Positions 62,190 to 64,000 of a stretch of DNA of 64,000 bases are shown here, piece by piece. Numbering within the stretch: position 1 is the stretch's first letter; the number at the start of each line of letters is the position of its first letter. Under the pieces are notes generated by a model that was not told the origin of the DNA, searched no databases, and saw only the letters and a list, made by a program, of their open reading frames with translations. Source of the DNA: Maribacter algicola (GTDB lineage Bacteria > Bacteroidota > Bacteroidia > Flavobacteriales > Flavobacteriaceae); assembly GCF_003933245.1 (NCBI RefSeq), contig NZ_QUSX01000002.1, positions 186,001 through 250,000 of the forward strand, in the 5' to 3' direction. The position numbers and the translations under genes were made by a program.

Positions 62190-63851
62190 CTATTCCAATT
62201 TCCAAAGTGCGGACGCCCAATTGTTTTCTATAGGTCCTACCTCTATTTTACCATTTTGGTTATGAATGTATTGGTCTGGTTTCCATTTATTCTGAATTCT
62301 AACCCAACCACTATGTGCAGGAATTATTTTCCACTGACCGCTCCACCAATTCGGTTGAATGGGACCAACTTCAATTGCGCCATTTTGGTTATGGATGAAT
62401 TCTTCCGGTTTCCATTTGTTTTGAATGGTTACCCAGCCACCCGCCACGGGATTAATTTTCCATTGACTGCTCCACCAGTTAGGTTGTATCTCCCCTTGTT
62501 CTATTTTTCCGTTCTCGTTGTGGATATAGTTTTTCTTATACCAATTGTTTTGTATACAAACAAAATCATTTATCAAATCAACATCAGAATTTACCACAGG
62601 TGTTAATGCTGGTGTTGAAGTTGTAGTTGGTATTGAGACCGTTTGTTGGGTATTAGTGCTTGGTGTGGGAGGCGTATTTGGAATTGGAAGTGTAGTTGTT
62701 GATGTTTCCTGTTGTACAATTGGATTTGAAACAGGTGCAATATAACAAGGGTCTGAACTATCCAGAAGGGCACGACTTGCCAAGGTTGGTCCGTCTGGCA
62801 TAGTGCTTAGGGACCTTCCAGATTCAATCCATAGTTCTTTAAAGGTAGGACAGTTGGTGCAATCGCCATTGGCCTTATCGTCTACCGCCCTGAAAACATA
62901 TTTATCCATTTTGTCCTTCAATAAGACCGTCCCCTCTGATTTTTCATATCTGATATCTTCATTGAATCCATTTTCAAAGGTTCCAAAAACAATTACTTTT
63001 TGCTGCGGAATTCTATAGAAGGTAGCACTGCACTTTTCTCCAATGAAAACATCTTCTTTTTCCAACAAAGTTTCTTTTTGTTGAAGTCGCTCTTTTGCCT
63101 TATCGAAAGAATCTGAAACTTCACCAGCATAGGAAGCCTTAACATCTGTTTCCGGTATGACAATACCATCCCCAAAACTTGTAGAAACCTCTATGGCCCA
63201 GGCATTTTTGGTGGTTACATTACTGGAAGTGGTTTCGGTAAAAGACTCAGAATCCTTGATCGAAACTTTCTCAGAAGAGTTTTGACTTTCTCTTGCTGAA
63301 AATAATATGTAGGAATATATCTTTCTTTCATCGATAGCTATTTTATCCGAGCCCTCTTTGACTATTGGAGATTTTTTAAATTGTTGTGCGCGTAGTTTTG
63401 TTATTGTTTCTGGCCCATTATTAAAAATAGGAGTATGGGAAAAAGTAGTAATCTTACCTGGGTACAATGGATTTTCGACCTTGATCCATTCCATTTTCCA
63501 ATTATCAACGCTTAATCCACCGCCTCGGGGTTTTATTCTAATATCGGTTATAATTCCAATATCAATTTGAGAATATAGCGTAAATGTATTTATTTGGTTG
63601 GGTTCAAAATCATCCACGTTTGGGTTGTCCATTAAAACATAATCTTCAATAGCTCCTTTTGAGCCAATAAGTAAAATGGTAATGTCGGCATTAGTTCCTT
63701 TCCAACCGGTTTTCACCTTTACGGTATACGTATATTCTGCTTTTGCAAAGCCCGGCAGTAATAGGAACGCTACAAATATTGGGAGGACGTGTTTTAAGGT
63801 AGGTCCAAAAATCTTGCAATTGATTTTAGTAAGGCTTTTTAATTTTTTCAT
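62190..63851 (-). CDS. Secreted PLAT - aerolysin-like - beta-trefoil-repeat protein, candidate pore-forming toxin
   Basis: A 553-residue protein. Signal peptide to about AKAE (residues 20-39); PLAT/LH2 domain at about 39-125 (YTYTVKVKTGWKGTNADITILLIG, DDFEPNQINTF); a beta-rich region at about 140-330 with long Ser/Thr-rich alternating strands (SESFTETTSSNVTT, KNAWAIEVSTSFGDG) typical of the insertion hairpins of aerolysin/ETX_MTX2 toxins; a Pro/Thr linker at about 371-425; and three C-terminal repeats at 430-472, 473-515 and 516-553 with IQNxW at the start, YIHNxNGxIExG in the middle and WxSxxWKI/L at the end, as in beta-trefoil lectins. No enzyme motif is seen. The toxin reading is inferred from architecture; a lectin or adhesin is the alternative. 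Confidence 0.6.
   Translation of the reverse strand: MKKLKSLTKINCKIFGPTLKHVLPIFVAFLLLPGFAKAEYTYTVKVKTGWKGTNADITILLIGSKGAIEDYVLMDNPNVDDFEPNQINTFTLYSQIDIGIITDIRIKPRGGGLSVDNWKMEWIKVENPLYPGKITTFSHTPIFNNGPETITKLRAQQFKKSPIVKEGSDKIAIDERKIYSYILFSARESQNSSEKVSIKDSESFTETTSSNVTTKNAWAIEVSTSFGDGIVIPETDVKASYAGEVSDSFDKAKERLQQKETLLEKEDVFIGEKCSATFYRIPQQKVIVFGTFENGFNEDIRYEKSEGTVLLKDKMDKYVFRAVDDKANGDCTNCPTFKELWIESGRSLSTMPDGPTLASRALLDSSDPCYIAPVSNPIVQQETSTTTLPIPNTPPTPSTNTQQTVSIPTTTSTPALTPVVNSDVDLINDFVCIQNNWYKKNYIHNENGKIEQGEIQPNWWSSQWKINPVAGGWVTIQNKWKPEEFIHNQNGAIEVGPIQPNWWSGQWKIIPAHSGWVRIQNKWKPDQYIHNQNGKIEVGPIENNWASALWKLE
62193..62562 (-). repeat. Three internal 43-residue repeats of the candidate toxin
   Basis: Residues 430-472, 473-515 and 516-553 are tandem repeats with shared positions IQN-W, IHN-NG-IE-G-I and NW-S--WK. 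The third is truncated by the end of the protein. Three repeats of about 43 residues is the size of a complete beta-trefoil. Confidence 0.8.
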
Positions 63852-64000
63852 AACTCTAGTGTTTTGTGGTTATTTTATCTTATCAGTCAGTAAGTAACTA
63901 TAATCAGAATAATAACACTAGTGGGTTAGGATGGAGAAGATGCTTTTTTGTCCGAACCTCTTCTTTTATTTATCGAAAGGATTGTTAGGAATCAAAGGAT

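Noticed and set aside
63966..63998. Short minus-strand open frame at the right edge ending in TAA
   Set aside because: Only ten codons are visible; it could be the end of a neighbouring gene, but nothing supports it.
1..64000. tRNA, rRNA, riboswitch and other structured RNA genes
   Set aside because: I read the intergenic regions for tRNA-like arms and known riboswitch leaders and found none that I could support; a covariance search was not possible here.

Overview
The window looks like chromosomal DNA of a marine-type member of the Flavobacteriaceae (Bacteroidota). The evidence is: promoters of the TAnnTTTG -7 type instead of -10/-35 boxes; weak or absent Shine-Dalgarno sequences; many lipoproteins of the MKKxxLL...C type; Bacteroidota families of unknown function (DUF6090, DUF4382, DUF2141, head GIN, DUF4870); a TonB-dependent receptor with an N-terminal carboxypeptidase-like domain; and intergenic heptamer and GTCATTTCGA-type repeats. 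I see no rRNA, tRNA, transposase, prophage, CRISPR array or origin. Both strands are densely coded. The left edge cuts a gene; I recognise nothing reliable at the right edge.

Layout, 1-21 kb. A putative amidoligase/ATP-grasp/alpha-E/transglutaminase operon (1-4841) is followed by a dienelactone hydrolase and an exported metallo-beta-lactamase-fold hydrolase, a YceI protein, a transketolase-transaldolase operon, an exported formylglycine-generating-enzyme-like lipoprotein, a LytTR response regulator and thioredoxin reductase. Next come a dipeptide epimerase with a BioF-like PLP enzyme (probable murein-peptide metabolism), and an envelope-stress-like group (PadR, PspC, head GIN, DUF4870, NTF2-like).

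Layout, 21-46 kb. This part holds housekeeping and catabolic genes: AIM24, DUF2461, an M81 peptidase, a GMC oxidoreductase with its gluconate-dehydrogenase-subunit-3 partner, a tight four-gene operon (DUF885 peptidase, aldo/keto reductase, NhaC transporter, TIGR04076), NudK, a PBP4-like carboxypeptidase, a divergent oxyR/dps pair, a TonB receptor, an alcohol dehydrogenase, a membrane-anchored GH113-like glycosidase with PaiB, an alpha/beta hydrolase and DinB.

Layout, 46-64 kb. This part is more accessory in character. Degenerate intergenic repeats surround an amidohydrolase, a DUF2975/Cro-like HTH operon with a strong palindrome, and an unrecognised gene with a structured 3' tail. After an exported nuclease/phosphatase-fold protein, a pair of REP-like elements and an S9 peptidase, there is an array of five overlapping or closely spaced DUF6090 paralogues ending in a YfcC transporter. 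Upstream of that array, on the same strand, lies a secreted protein that I read as PLAT domain, aerolysin-like pore-forming region, Pro/Thr linker and three 43-residue beta-trefoil-like repeats. That protein and the DUF6090 array are the best candidates for undescribed biology here. The amidoligase operon is the best candidate for a described but biochemically open system.
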